DNA of 64,000 nucleotides, from NCBI GenBank assembly GCA_015039365.1, contig WION01000001.1, positions 992,001 to 1,056,000 of the forward strand, given 5' to 3'. Source of the DNA: Amanita rubescens. Lineage: Eukaryota > Basidiomycota > Agaricomycetes > Agaricales > Amanitaceae. Of the stretch, positions 1 through 14,251 are shown one piece after another. A program made the position numbers and the translations under genes. Under the pieces are notes generated by a model, which was given only the letters and a program-made list of their open reading frames with translations, made no database searches and was not told the DNA's origin. Within the stretch, counting starts at the first letter, position 1. Each line of letters opens with the position of its first letter.

Positions 1-3000
1 GGGATGGGAAATACGGATTGAACAGGGCTTGGAGGTCGTGTTCCTTGAGTGGTCGGAAATTGCACGACCGTCTGTGAAGGCAATGGATGAAGTGTCGGTG
101 CTGTTGGTGCAAACGCAGGTCCAGGTGTTGTAATGATTGTGGTAGGAGATGGGGAGTATGTGCCTCCGCGGCTAGGACTTCTGTAATCGTCTCTGCGAGT
201 GCGGCTTGAGCGACGGCTGTGACGGCTGCTGCGACTTGATTCCACGGAGGGAGACTGGGTTCGTATAATGATTGGATGAGTACCACCCTGCGGTGGTGGA
301 GGCTGGGGATATACTGCCATGGTAGGTACGGGTAATGGCATCTGACCTACAGGTAATGGCATCTGAAGTACAGGAGTCCCTGCATAGCTTCGTGCATGCG
401 ACCTGGGAGATGAGGCTCTCCGACTCGAAGACCTTCGTCTACGTGAGCTCCGGCGAGAATCAGAACTACGAGAGGGGCTGCCAGAAGGGCTGGATGATCC
501 GGAACGGACAATGACCGTTGGGATATGGGAAATAGGCTGCTGAACCAGCGGTCCTGGAAATGGTGCTAGAGGTTGTTGAAGAGGTTGTTGAACAATGACA
601 TTGGTCGGAGGTTGCGCTACAGGTTGCATAACATGTTGCGGCAGTGGTTGCCATCCGGGGTGTCTTGGTGTTCCGGGCACTGGCTGTATCGCTTGGGACG
701 GCTGGAGCGGGATAGCTGGTTGAACCGGGAAGGGTGCGACTTGAATAGGAACACCTTGCTGAGATACCGCTGGCGGAATAACGCGTATATCTGGAGTGGC
801 GGATTCACTGCTGCTTCCTCTGCTTCCTCTGCTTCCTCTGCTTCCTCTGCTTCTTCTATCCCTACTGTCTCGGCTTCTTCCACTACTGCTGTCTCTGCTG
901 CTACGGCGGGTCCTGTAGGAGAGCTGAGTTGGCTGTCGTTGTTGATGAGGCCTGGGTGTTGGACTCCGCGTCGGGCGATCACTAGCCGACCTACTTGGCC
1001 TTGAACGCCTAGTGCGTCCAGTACGACCTGAACTTGTTGAATCGAGGCTACTGCTGCGATCGCTGTCTGATCTTTCAATAATATCAGCAGGAAGGACGGG
1101 TTCATCCGGATGAGGCGGAATGAATGGAATTATAGAAGCCGGCCCAGGTGTCACAGTAGTTGGTCTTTGAATAGCGATGACAGGAGGAGGAGGAATAACG
1201 GGTCCATGTAGCATGTGAGGAGTTACAGGGGGTATTACTGGGTGTATCGGTTGTACTGGATGTTCAACTAGACGATTTTGGAAAGGTGGAATTACAGGTT
1301 GAAAGTCTGGCTCTGGTGTGGGTGGCACGACCCCTGGGCGAACCGCTGACTGTGGAAGCCTGGGAGCAGGAGGAATAAATGGTTCTCGGAAATGTTGAGG
1401 TTCGGGCATTGGCATTTGTGGCATGAATACTTGAGGACGGTGCCCTTCTACCTCGCTTACTTCGGAGTCCTCTATTGTGCTCTCAGGACGTCTACCTAAA
1501 ATGAAGCTCGAGTTAAGAATCTTTCAATGATATATTGCACGTACTTTGCAAGGCCAACAAGGCAGTTGCTAGTTGATCTAGCCTGGCAGTGACGCCCCGC
1601 AGTTCATCTTGACGATCGTTCACGTCTCGCGCGAGCCAGTCATTCAATTCTCTCATGTACCTCGCTAGATCCTGCTGTTGCTGGTACGTTGCGGTTTGAG
1701 CAAGGTGACTCTCCTATAGATGCTTCAGGGTTCAAGGCGTTGTCTCAATGTCAAGTAGACGTACCCGGACAAACGACATCAACTGCTCGAAGATCGGAGG
1801 AAGTTGAATATACGTCTGATGCTTTATCTTAGTATCAAAAATGACACCCGAACCATCCTTACATACCGGCCCTGGAGGCATTGACACATAGCTTGGCTGG
1901 GGTGGCTGCTGGGGTGGTTGAGGTTGACCTTCTGGTCTCTGTTGCGGCGTGGGACCCGGAGGAGCTGCCTGCTTCATAAATCATGAAGTCATATTACTTT
2001 CAATTACAAAAGAACGCAACAAACCTGTGTCTGATCCGGCTGCCTTCTGTACCAACTTTGTCTTTGGCGCTCGCCACGACCAAGTGAGCTAGGTGCTGAT
2101 GGTGGACGATCTGAATGCTAGAAAGGAGGAATCAGCAAATATCAAGATCTGCAAATAAAAAAACACGTACAAAAATAGGTCGTACTGGAGGCACCTGGGG
2201 TCTTCTATTCAACATCTCCTGTATTCTTCGATCATATGCTTCATCCCTTGGGGGGTGAGCAGGTGGTCGAGTGGTTTGGGGCTCTTGTTCTTGTTCCTCA
2301 GGTTGCTCTTCGGCACTTGGAGCAGCTTCTTGGGGTGGCTGAGTGTCTCGTCGGTCCCGTGGAAGATTGCGTAAAATCTGTTCGAGATCGGCAACGGTAG
2401 AAGGCACGGACATCCTTCGTGGTGCAAGGGACTCCACGGAGGCCGGGCTCGCGCTCCGTGCTCTGGCAACTCCTTCTGTAGGCTCAAACCTGAATCGATG
2501 GAGAGGAGGTGGATGTTGAACAACCGGCGGAGCAATATTGGCAGAAGAGGAGAGTATTTCTTGTAATTGTTCTGCGAATGAAAACCCAGGAAGCCGGGCC
2601 CTTGGAGCTAAGAGGTCACTTTCAATTCTACGGAGGAGTGAGGAGCCTTCAGAATCCGATAAAGAGGAGCGTTCCACGTCAGTAGGTGGATGTTGGACAT
2701 CAGCAGTTTGTGGTGGTGGTACTGAAGGAGGTGTTGGTTGTGTCGTCGGCTGGTATATTGGTACAGCAGTAACACGCGTCTCGGATAGACGGTCAAACCG
2801 GTCAGCCAAGCCCCGTAGGAGGAGCTCTATGCGGTCGACTTTATCCTGAATTGCATCGACATTAGGGTATGGGCGCCCACAAAGAGATTCCATTTTTTGC
2901 AGAGCCGAAGCCTGTTCACCTGCTAGGTTATGTAGTTGCGCTCTAATTGCGTTTAACGGCGCAGTCACTTCAGTTAGATCAATTCCTGGCCGTGCCGTCG

Positions 3001-6000
3001 AAACCGAAGACATGGCAGATTGGGATCGCAGAGGTTGTGCCGGCTGTTCTATTGGTAACTCTGTAGGCGGTGGTACTGGCAGCTGCTGTACTGGTGTTGG
3101 TTCCCGCGTCGTCGTTTGTATAGTGGGCTGCACCGTAGGCTGTATCGTTGGTCGCCGAGCGGGTAGATTTGCCATTACCTGACTTGGAGTCACGTCGGAC
3201 GACGATACAAAACTTGACTCGTCATCGAACTCGGACTCCACGTCTGATATGGGAGGCATTAGTGAAACCGCACTCGGATAACCGTATAGTGATAAATCGT
3301 CGGAGTGATGGGACGACAGAAAAGAGCCAATACTTGTTATACTTGATGCCCTTGTGAGAGCAGCGCCAACTGATTCCCTGGGACCCAAATAATGGAGGGA
3401 CGTTATCTCTGTTGAATCACCGATGCTCCTCGACTCGAGCACTCTTGAGGGTCTGGCAACAGGTGGTGCCGTAGGCACAACGCGCTCTTCAATGATTCTG
3501 ACAACATTGGGAGGAGGACTTTGGCGCAGGAAGTTCGACAGATCGTGCAGCTCGTCTTGCAGAGCTTTTACGCCATCTGCAATCTCCTTGCTTTCTTGGC
3601 CCCGGGTATCGTCGTAGCGACGCAAATCTTCAGCTAGTTTATCGATATCACGCGCAATATCCCTAGGTGTCGGGAGAGATTCCTCTTCCTCCGACTCTTC
3701 GGTCCTCAGACTACGCTGATCTGTTCCGCCAGACCCGTAAGGAGTTGATACACTCATAATTACTGAACCTTCTGGTGTAATAGTATACGTCCGAGGAGGG
3801 ATTGGAATTGGCGTGGGGGAGCGCTGGAGGAGGGTTAAGTCGTGGTTCCAGAAAAAGCTATATCAACATATGCTTACCGACATGACCCTGGCAGAAGCTT
3901 GGGCAGTGGATAACAGAGTGGAGATTGTCCTCGGTGCTCTACCTATCACAGATTCCTCGGCAACCTCTTCGACAGGAAGTGGTACATCCAAAAGCGAAGG
4001 AGTCAGGGTGCGTTGTGACACTACGGATCGTGATGAGCTCGAGAGGCCAGTGGAGAAAGAGGATGACGACGATGACGACGATATCGATTGCGTGGTAGGT
4101 GTTATGGACGACGTAGATTCAGAAACCCGTACAACAGGAGCTGGATGCGGAGGTAGAAGTGTCCTGGTCGTCATCGCAGAAGGGGAAATAGGTAAAGTAC
4201 TAAGCTTGTTTACGGACGACACCACAGAGCCACTCGGCCTCAAGAACGATGTTTCGAAGGAGCGATCCGGCACCTCGGGCATTGCAATTGACATTATAGA
4301 CGGGGATGGCTGCAGCTGAGAAGAATCATACGAACGGTCGGTCTCATTGTCTCCCGCCCACATCATTGGACTAGGTGGCGGCGGGGAACTCGATGAGGAG
4401 GATGACCTAAGTGACAGATCTCCTGCAGGTGGGATGGATGACTCTGTCAGGCTCGGGACGGCGGAACGTCTAGACACCGGGGGTGGACCACGTTCTCTAG
4501 GTCCAGAAGACAACACGACAGAGACAGAGGAAGAGGAAGAAGAGCGGATTGAACCCGCTCTGGAGCGCATTGCTGGAGAGAGAGGGCCCAACAGACTTTC
4601 ATCGTCCTCATGAGCCAACGTTGCTGGGGACGAAGGTAAAGGTGGCAAGTCACGGACAGGAATAGACGATACAACGCTTCTAGAGTCTTCTGCAACTGAT
4701 ACAGCAGGCGAAGAACGCCGCGTTACTGAAGGAGGCAAGGCGGGTAGCAAAGGTGTAGGCGGCAAAGATCGCTCGGACGGGGTGACCGAAGGTGGAAGGG
4801 GAATGTTTTGGGCTTGTAGTGAAGGGCTCCCTCCGGAACTAGCAAGAGATCTGATGGTAGGCACGCGCGATGGGACGCCAACTTCCGACTGTAGTTCATC
4901 TTCTGATAATCTCAATGATGATAAGCGTGGTGTGCTCTCTTCAGAAGGTACTTCGGAAGGTATCGCAGGAGCAGTGACGTATTCTGAAGCTGGTGCTGGC
5001 ACGGACAATACCACGGATTCCGTCGAAGGAGCTCTGGAGGGTTCTCGCGCCGAACCATAACTAGACAACTCGTCGGCAGTCGCATAGTCGCTTTCAGATG
5101 GAATTGTTGGGCAAGTATCAAAAGACGCGACGGATTCACGGGAAGAAAGAACTTTGGGTGTTAAATATTCAGCGCTACTCTGTCTTGATACACGTGCCAA
5201 GTCGCGCGGCTCCACTTCTAAAGCGCGATCGGACTCGATTGCCACGTACATTGGTGAAGAAAGAGCTGGAGAACTCGAGTAATCTTCAGTCGTTGTAGGC
5301 GGAGTAAGACCGCTAAGGTCGGATGACGGGCATATATCATATCCTGTTTCGGATCCAGGAGTAAAGCTGCCCTGCCTAGATCGGCTCTCGCTACTTGAGC
5401 TAACAATGGTAGCAGGAATGCCACCATTGCTTGGTACAGAATTGCCATTTGAAGTGTAGCTGCCATTTTCAAGTGAGTAGCTCCCACTACCTGGAGTGAA
5501 GCTCTGACTTCCGCTTCCAGGTGTGTAGCTTCCTGTGTAGCTGCCCGTTTCAGGTGAATAGTTGCCATTGCCAACAGATAACCCGCTACTTCCGGGTGTA
5601 TAGCTCCCGCTCAGCACAGTGTAGTCACCACTACCGGGTGTATAACTTCCGCTAAGACCATTGCTTTGGCTACTGGGGGTCCCGCTATATGTGTAGCTTC
5701 CAGTTCCTGAGCCAGAGTTCCCCTTTTCTGAAGACTCGTCTGTATAGCCTGGAGATAGTGTGTAAGAAGCTACGCGATTGAGTCTTCTTCTTACTTCCCT
5801 AGCGCGAGACAAAGATGAAAGCCCCGACGGGGAAGCAGATGAATAAGAGCTCCGATCTTGTGAGCCTCCAAGGTATGAATTGGACTCATCAGTTCTTCCA
5901 TACGACAACGTCGACGTCATGGCCTGAGTATGAGAACCGCCGCTTGAAGAAACTTGTAAAGTCCCATCTGTAATTAAACCAGTGGTTGTTTGATCGCCGG

Positions 6001-8582
6001 ACGGAGAGAAATAGGTAGATGATATGCTTGATCTTGCGCCACTTAAACCAGCTGAGAGAAAGGCCTCGTCAGATTGGAAACCAGAATGTTCTGATCGAGA
6101 ACGATCGCTTCCCCTCGGAACGCTCGGAGGAGGTGTGACAAAAACATCTTGGCCGAGAGACGGTCCACTGGATATAGTCACGGAAGAGCCAGTGAAAGCG
6201 TTCTTCTTTCCCTTCATTGCGCGCGCGAACTCTTGGTCTAGATCCCCAGTGGAGCCCGTGCGGCGAAGAGAATTTCCCCGGCTAGGAGGGATATGACGGG
6301 GATCACCAGGATACACGTACTCCTGATTTTGAATGACGGTATCGTCCACAGTATGCGCGTGGTGAGAAGACCCCAAAGAAACCCTTCTCGGAAGGCCGAG
6401 GTTTGAAGCAGATGCTCCTGAATTGGACGAAAAGTCGGACCGAAAATCGGGAATATCGGTAAGAGTGCTCATAGGCGGCACATAGACCGTTGAACGGGAT
6501 CCCATACTAGATGTGCTGGATCTGCTTGTTCTACTGTCAATAGAGAGGATCGTTCTTATGGAGCCAGTAGGTGACCGAGTGATGGAAGATGTATCCGGAG
6601 CTGATACAGGTCTATTGACAGCCTCCCTATAGCGAATAATCATGAGCTCAAATGCGAGTTGCTTAGGTTTGCTCCTCACCATATGCGATTGACCCATCTC
6701 TGACGCTCGACCAAGCTCTCTGCAGCAAGACGTTCAATCCCGTCCGCATACAGCATTTGGAATGGAACAAGCATGTCCATCAGTGGTTGGCCGCCTCGCT
6801 CTGAGCTTTGGAGGCGCGCGGCAACGGTCCCAACATCATCCCTAGCAGTAGGATGAGTAGGTGAGGGAGTGGACTGGACATTGGTGCAGTTCAGCAAATC
6901 AAGGGCAACAATACCCCGACCTCCTCCAGGTGCCAGCCAGGAAAGAAGGAGCATGTGGGGATACAGAAGTGCCTGACATCTTTGCCAACGATAGGGCGGA
7001 GGGGCATGTACGTTGAGATACCAAAGTAGCCCAATATGCAGCGGCTGCGTCAACTTGGTTCAGTAATCGAACTTGGATATAAATAGAAACAGTACCGCTT
7101 CATTGCTCTGTGCGTATTGGCTCAACTCGTCAACGTCAAACCCAAGAGGCAGTCCGCTGCTGCCGGCTTGCCCTGACTGTTCGCCACGCTGATTTGCCCC
7201 ACGAAGTCGTTCGCCAGTACGCTGGACGCGTTCGCGTATTCCAAAAATACCTGGAGCATCAGGAGTTGAGGATAATGTTGTCATAGACGTTGATAGCTTG
7301 GACGTGGGTGGGCGGCCTGCCGGGGTCCGCTCCTTCCACAATGCAACTATGTTTCGCACCGATGCAAGAGGTGAACGTGGTGCCATTTGCGGTCTGCGTA
7401 ACGTTGATGTGGACGTGCCCGTCGCTGAAGTCGACCCGGTTGTAGTGTAAGAACGAGTGTCTGTCGTCCTTGTGAACGTGCGAGTACCGGTGATCGTTTG
7501 AGGGGGGCTCAGAGTACTGGCAAGAGTGCTGGATGTTTGCGTACCAGGACTCAAGTACGAACCACTACCAGTTCGAGACTCAGAAGCCCCCGGTGTCATG
7601 GCGCGCAACTTGAATTCTGAATTCTTCGGAGGCAATGGAGGAGGAGACAAGAGAGTGGACATAGTAGGCCTAGTATCCGTATATGATATTGTTGACCCAT
7701 CTCTTGACTTAGTTGGGGAGGAAGAACGTGAATTGAAACCAAAACTAGTATGCCCTTGTGTATAGCCAGTTGTAGTTTGCATAGTTGACGCCGTCTGGCT
7801 TTGCGCATAGTGAGGGCTAGGAGAACGAACGCCAGGAGCAGATGCTGCACGCGTATGAGGACCTCCAGGAGGCGGTTGCGTTTCGAAGACGGCAATCAAT
7901 TCTGTGGCACGTCCTCGAGGCGGAAGGGTCGGGTCTCCCGTCGGGTCGGTTGATGATCGTGCATGAGCGGTAGCTCCAGATAATAAAGCTGACCTGCGCA
8001 AACCATCCCCCGTCGTGCTTGTTGGCCGGACGATGTGACCCGACATGCCTGAAGAACGAGATTCTTCACTTCGTTCAGTGATTCTGCTAAGACGAGCCGC
8101 GGCTGGTGTTGAAGAAGAACGGGTGGTCGGAGAAATATACGAGGTTGAACCGGATTGGGTACCAGTATAAGAACCAGTGAAGGAACCATTAGAGGAAGTC
8201 GGTCGATGCGATGAGGAACCATTCGACCATTCAGTTAATGCTTGCTCGGTATTGTCAATGTCATTTTCGAGATTGGCGAGGGCTGCTTCTACTTCATCAA
8301 TAGAATTGTCGTCGGTATAGGAATCACTTGAATTTTCGTATGACGCGGCGGGAGAAAGAATAACACGACGCATAAAGTTGCCAGAGTCGCTACTCCCAGA
8401 AGACATATGTGGGGAACCTATGACGCGATTTCAAAGGAGTGGACAGGATGACATGATCACTTGACTGTACCTGAAGAATAGGAATATCCTGATGGTGAAA
8501 GTGGGGTTTCCGAAGGTGTAAAAGAGGAGTGCGTAGCAGTCCCATATCTGGGGGACCAGGTGTCGGATCTGTTGGATGCCAT
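1..8582 (-). CDS. Very long Ser/Pro-rich PH-domain protein (C-terminus beyond window)
   Basis: At least nine exons; the C-terminus lies beyond position 1. The start ATG is at 8580-8582. Splices that keep frame are 8471/8417, 7096/7044, 6680/6626, 3878/3823, 2171/2117 and 2025/1968, with further joints near 1757 and 1500. About 2,700 residues are visible. The only recognisable fold is a PH-like domain at about residues 480-600 (6600-7044), with a YPHMLLLSWL strand and a closing helix ERLAAESLVERQRWVNRIW. PH domains bind phosphoinositides or proteins, so a membrane-associated scaffold is inferred. The rest is low complexity: Ser/Thr-rich to about residue 1500, a tandem GSYTPGSG-type repeat (about 5380-5720), a short predicted coiled coil near 1560-1690, then Pro-rich and Arg-Ser-rich tails. 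It is divergent from RBX1, 161 bp between starts. Exact function unknown. Confidence 0.75.
811..855 (-). repeat. 9-bp tandem repeat coding Arg-Gly-Ser
   Basis: At least four near-perfect copies of GCTTCCTCT on the plus strand, coding RGS units inside an Arg/Ser-rich segment of the PH-domain protein. A likely length-variable microsatellite. Confidence 0.85.
5380..5720 (-). repeat. Tandem GSYTPGSG-type protein repeats
   Basis: Within the PH-domain protein, imperfect units such as GSYTPGSGSQ, SGSYTPGSSG and TGSYTYSGTPSS follow each other for about 110 residues. At DNA level the units are diverged, so this is a coding repeat under selection or an old expansion. Confidence 0.8.
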
Positions 8583-8743
8583 CCTGGCTCAGAAGGACAT
8601 TACAAGAACCGTTTGTTGTTGCTATAATCGGATGTTCAACTTCACTTACTTAAGGGCAGGCATATGCGCGACCGCGTTTCGACCACGTGAGCTAAAACTC
8701 GTGAGATAAGCTATATTTGTCAGCACACACTCACACCTTGACC

Positions 8744-10659
<1,916 letters not shown>

Positions 10660-10935
10660 ATGAATTCTCCATGGAATGGTCTGTTGTATAGTAGAAATGC
10701 TGTGTACAGATCCGGGCAACAGCTCGACTCAGACTTTGGAACTAGGGCGTCATTATTCGCCACTTTGATATCAATAAGCGCGCGCCATTGTCCAGCTAAA
10801 GTTACTATTTACGTATTGTAACTATGCGGCCCGAAAAGTAGCTGTTTTAGCTATGCATGGAGAGACTAATAAGTACGTGCCACATCACAGTGATAACAAC
10901 ACCTACTCCTATCTTTTCATTTGCACTGAAGCGCC

Positions 10936-11347
10936 ATGTCAGACGGCGCGGCTGATTGTATAGCCGCATGTTGCGGTGCTTGCTGTACGATATTCGAATG
11001 CCATGCGGCGCATGTACTTACACTTGCTGTTTCGATAGGCTTATGCGGCGCCTCGTCGCTTGAAAGCTGGTGTATGACTGGTGAGCACTCTTGTTGTAGT
11101 AGTGCACCTGATTTAGTGCCTAACGGACAAAGTTCATTGGGGTTCATGCGGATGCAGCCAAAATGCAGGTTGCTGTGGGTCATGCTGCAAAAACTCCCTG
11201 AACGATGATAACTTTGACGAGTATTTTCGACGTGATATGGCGAAAACTAGCGCCGCGAACGCCAGCGTCGTGGCTCAGCAGCCGTCGAAGAGCAATGAAA
11301 TGACAACGAATGGGAATGAAGGTAGCGGTCCTACCGCAACTAATTGA
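10936..11347 (+). CDS. Small Cys-rich protein with paired cysteines
   Basis: Two exons, 10936-11080 and 11169-11347, with a consensus donor (GTGAGC) and phase-1 joint, give 107 residues. Cysteine pairs lie near the start (AACCGACCT) and after the joint (GCCGSCCKNS). They are followed by an acidic DDNFDEYFRRDM segment and a polar tail ending at TGA 11345-11347. No signal peptide is visible, so the Cys pairs could be palmitoylated or bind metal; this is inference. The layout recalls small Cys-rich hypothetical proteins of Agaricomycetes, but I cannot name a function. If the intron were read through, the tail would be lost; the acidic tail in the spliced frame argues for the intron. Confidence 0.65.
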
Positions 11348-11488
11348 CGGTGGGTGGATGAATTCTCGATATATTCTGTAAACGAGGGATGACAATTCCT
11401 TAGCGCTTACGGCGGCTTTATAGACAACATAAATATTATTATTGCATAGAGCTGCAAGTATTACGCTAACTATCGACATAAGTAATTA

Positions 11489-12191
11489 TTACAGTCCCGA
11501 ACAACCCTCGCTTGTCTGGCCCTCACCAGGAGTGACTACATCTGGTGTCGTTTTCGCTTGACGAGGCCATGTTACAATGAACAGTCCATCAATTAGCGAT
11601 GTCGTTATATCACCTTCCTGAATTGAAAATTACCAACATAGCGAGCTCTGGATCGGAGCAGTACTTACCCTAATGCCTTCGGGGAGTTTCACCCCCCTGC
11701 CAAAATGACCATAACGCAGCTCTTGGACAGGGAATCGCACCGATGCATGCGGCGCACAATTGTCGGAACTAGGCGATTCGACGCTAGGGGCACGTAGACC
11801 ATTGCTAACTGTGCCAGAGCGGTACTCCCGAAGCGAGCGCTGCACTCGCCTGCCACGAACATGCATTATACCATGGGATATGGTGACCGAAATTTGGTCT
11901 CTACTAACACCAGGTATCTCGAATATGGCTACCATTGTCGGAGAATTCGGATCATCCGATATCTCGACCCTAAGAAGCATGAAGTTTGTCGACCCTTATT
12001 GTGATGAAAGGTTAAACATACCTGGGGAGATAACCTAAAGAAGTAGTGTTGAGAAGGGAACGTCGTGATGTTCCGGATACGAGAGCAGAAATAGTTTGTA
12101 ATGCAATTCGCGTTGCCTGACGCGTTATTGCGGCATGGATTTGAGCACGCTTATGCTTGCGGGCCTGGTTAACGTTGATACAAGGTGCCAT
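11489..12191 (-). CDS. Small heat shock protein (Hsp20/alpha-crystallin domain)
   Basis: ATP-independent holdase chaperone. Three exons. The first ATG in frame is at 12189-12191; codons continue upstream to about 12278 without an ATG, so an extra 5' exon is possible. The first joint reads GYLP-R-VEISDD and the last joins LPEGIR to EGDITTSL, ending at the stop 11489-11491. The alpha-crystallin core is visible: MVAIFEIPGVSRDQISV, then HVRGRRV, FPVQELRYGHFGRGVKLPEGI, and DGLFIVTWPR. The loop between the core strands carries a Ser/Pro-rich insert of about 20 residues. The N-terminus is basic and poor in acidic residues, like a mitochondrial presequence, though this is weak evidence. It is divergent from CstF-64. 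Confidence 0.82.
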
Positions 12192-12373
12192 GAGATCCTG
12201 GACTAAGTTCTTCCAAAGAGGTTTCTTATATGTTCCTGGCGAGCGCGCCACAGTATGTAGAAGCGCCACAGAGTACAAGGCAACGCCAGGGGGGCGATGC
12301 GAATAAGTGTGGTACTAGCAGTGACTTAGAGCTTCAAGTAGTGGCTGTGCACTGTTCTTGTCACAGCGACCAC

Positions 12374-14005
12374 ATGAGTAAGGTTGTTTTCGGTGAGGCG
12401 AAGCATTGTCCTTGATCTTCGCGTATCCCTGACTGGTCAATTTAGTTGGAAATGTCCCCTACAACATGGGCGAAGAACAATTGATTGAAGTCTTTAAGTC
12501 AGTTGGACAGGTTGTAGGCTTTAGGTATTGTCGTCCGGCGTTGCCTTGCGTTCTTTCAATCATATCGACTCAAACTGCATTCTGTCTATTCAGATTGGTG
12601 TTCGACAGAGATACTGGCAAGCCAAAAGGCTATGGCTTTTGTGAATTTGCGGGTACATCAATTTATTTTCGCTGACTCAACGAGAGCCTGTCTGACTCGA
12701 AATTTTGCATTCGCAACCTTTTACTCGAATCTGATTGTCTGTGACCGTCTGCTTCAACCTATGCATCTCAACATGCTGGAATTGTGGATTATCTGTGCCT
12801 CTTGTACTACCGAACACCAAATACTATCTACGCAATGATTCGCCATCGACATGTGTGTGGGGACATGATCATGTTTGAATCCATTCCCAAACGTTCGACC
12901 TCATTGCCACATATTTCAATCGCTTTCCAGACCATGAAACAGCTGCTTCTGCTGTGCGCAACTTAAACAACGTCGACGTCGGTGGTCGGCCGCTGAGGAT
13001 CGACCTCGCAGATTCCGACCCATACCTTGAAGGAAAGACGACCGTGAGAGGAGAACTTGTTGATGGTGGTCCGCCTGACAACCGCGGTTGGCGCGGAGGA
13101 GCAGGAGGAGGAAAAGGTCAAGATCCTAATACATTCCTTGCAACCGTCCCTCCAGGTGTTCAGCTACCAAAAAATGTTTCATCACTGGATCATATCAGTC
13201 AGGCCTTAGCAAGCATGTCGCCAAGTCATTTGATGGAAGTCCTTGCACAGATGAAGGTAACCGTTGCCTCAGCATTTTAACAAAGAGCGCCCTCAAAAGA
13301 TTGATTAAGGCTTTTGTCATCACATATCCCGAACAAGCAAGAACATTACTAGTATCACATCCTCAACTCGCGTATGCATTGTTCCAGGCACTTTTATTGA
13401 ACAAGATAGTCGACTCGGCTATTTTGCAACGAATGCTGGAAGCCACAGCAGGAGGCGGTCCAGGGCATACTGCACCTAGGCAACCTGTTCCCCCACCTCA
13501 CCTTCAACATCCAATGTATCCTCAAATGCCATATCCTGCACCGCCAATTCAACAGCCGCAGCCACTTCCAGGTATGCCTCCGCCACCGCCGCCACCAATG
13601 TCTGTACCGCCGCCTAGTGCAATGTTCGCACACCATCAGCCACCTCCAGGCATGGGGCCTATGCCCCCGTATTATCGGCCTCCGCCTCCAACGCAAGCAC
13701 AGGTACCTCCTTCGCAGCCGCCGACTCAGACGTCTCTTCAGTCTGCGCCGCAATCAGCACCAGACATAAGCGAAAACCAAAGAGTTCGTGCTCATCATTG
13801 TCATTGTGATACGAAACTAATAATCCCACTCGATTAGTCTATGTTGATGCAAGTACTCAGCCTCACTCAGGAACAAATCAATGCATTGCCCGAAACCGAG
13901 CGCCAGGCGATCGTGCAACTAGTGAGCATTTTCGCATAAATCGGAGCGCTCGTGTAATGACGCCGACCACAGCGCAACCAATTCATGGGTACACTTGGTG
14001 TGTAA
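12374..14005 (+). CDS. CSTF2: Cleavage stimulation factor CstF-64 homologue (Rna15-like)
   Basis: RNA-binding subunit of the complex that selects mRNA 3'-end cleavage sites. The short first exon 12374-12392 joins 12446 to give [15 protein letters not shown] (RNP2). The next joint gives [18 protein letters not shown] (RNP1). A longer intron (about 12650-12931) leads to [13 protein letters not shown], closing the RRM. The hinge, which binds CstF-77/Rna14, reads [13 protein letters not shown] joined to [15 protein letters not shown] Pro-rich linker follows (13490-13760). The C-terminal helical domain, [20 protein letters not shown], is completed by a last exon, [10 protein letters not shown], before TAA 14003-14005. 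All hallmark parts are present in order. Confidence 0.94.
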
Positions 14006-14251
14006 AACCCTGAATATCCACTTATGCAAGAGCTCTTCAATTGTGGATATCTGCATTCCGACCGTCCAACAAAGTCAAAAATTACAAGGCGATACGCTTT
14101 CGACTTCTCAAATCGTTCTTAAAGGTAATCCGGCGACACCAACACCCTTATAGTATAATCGAGTCTTACCCCACGAATGATGGTTTACTTATTCTATTAC
14201 GTCCCATGAATTCCCAGCTGCACATAGATACATCCCACCACATTGAGGATT

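Noticed and set aside
617..1105. 162-codon minus-strand frame with Glu-Ala repeats
   Set aside because: Same strand as the PH-domain protein but a different frame; the frame giving Arg/Ser and Pro-rich sequence joins in phase with upstream exons, this one does not.
3813..4319. 168-codon plus-strand frame
   Set aside because: Antisense to a Ser-rich exon of the PH-domain protein; Asp-rich run is just the complement of Ser codons.
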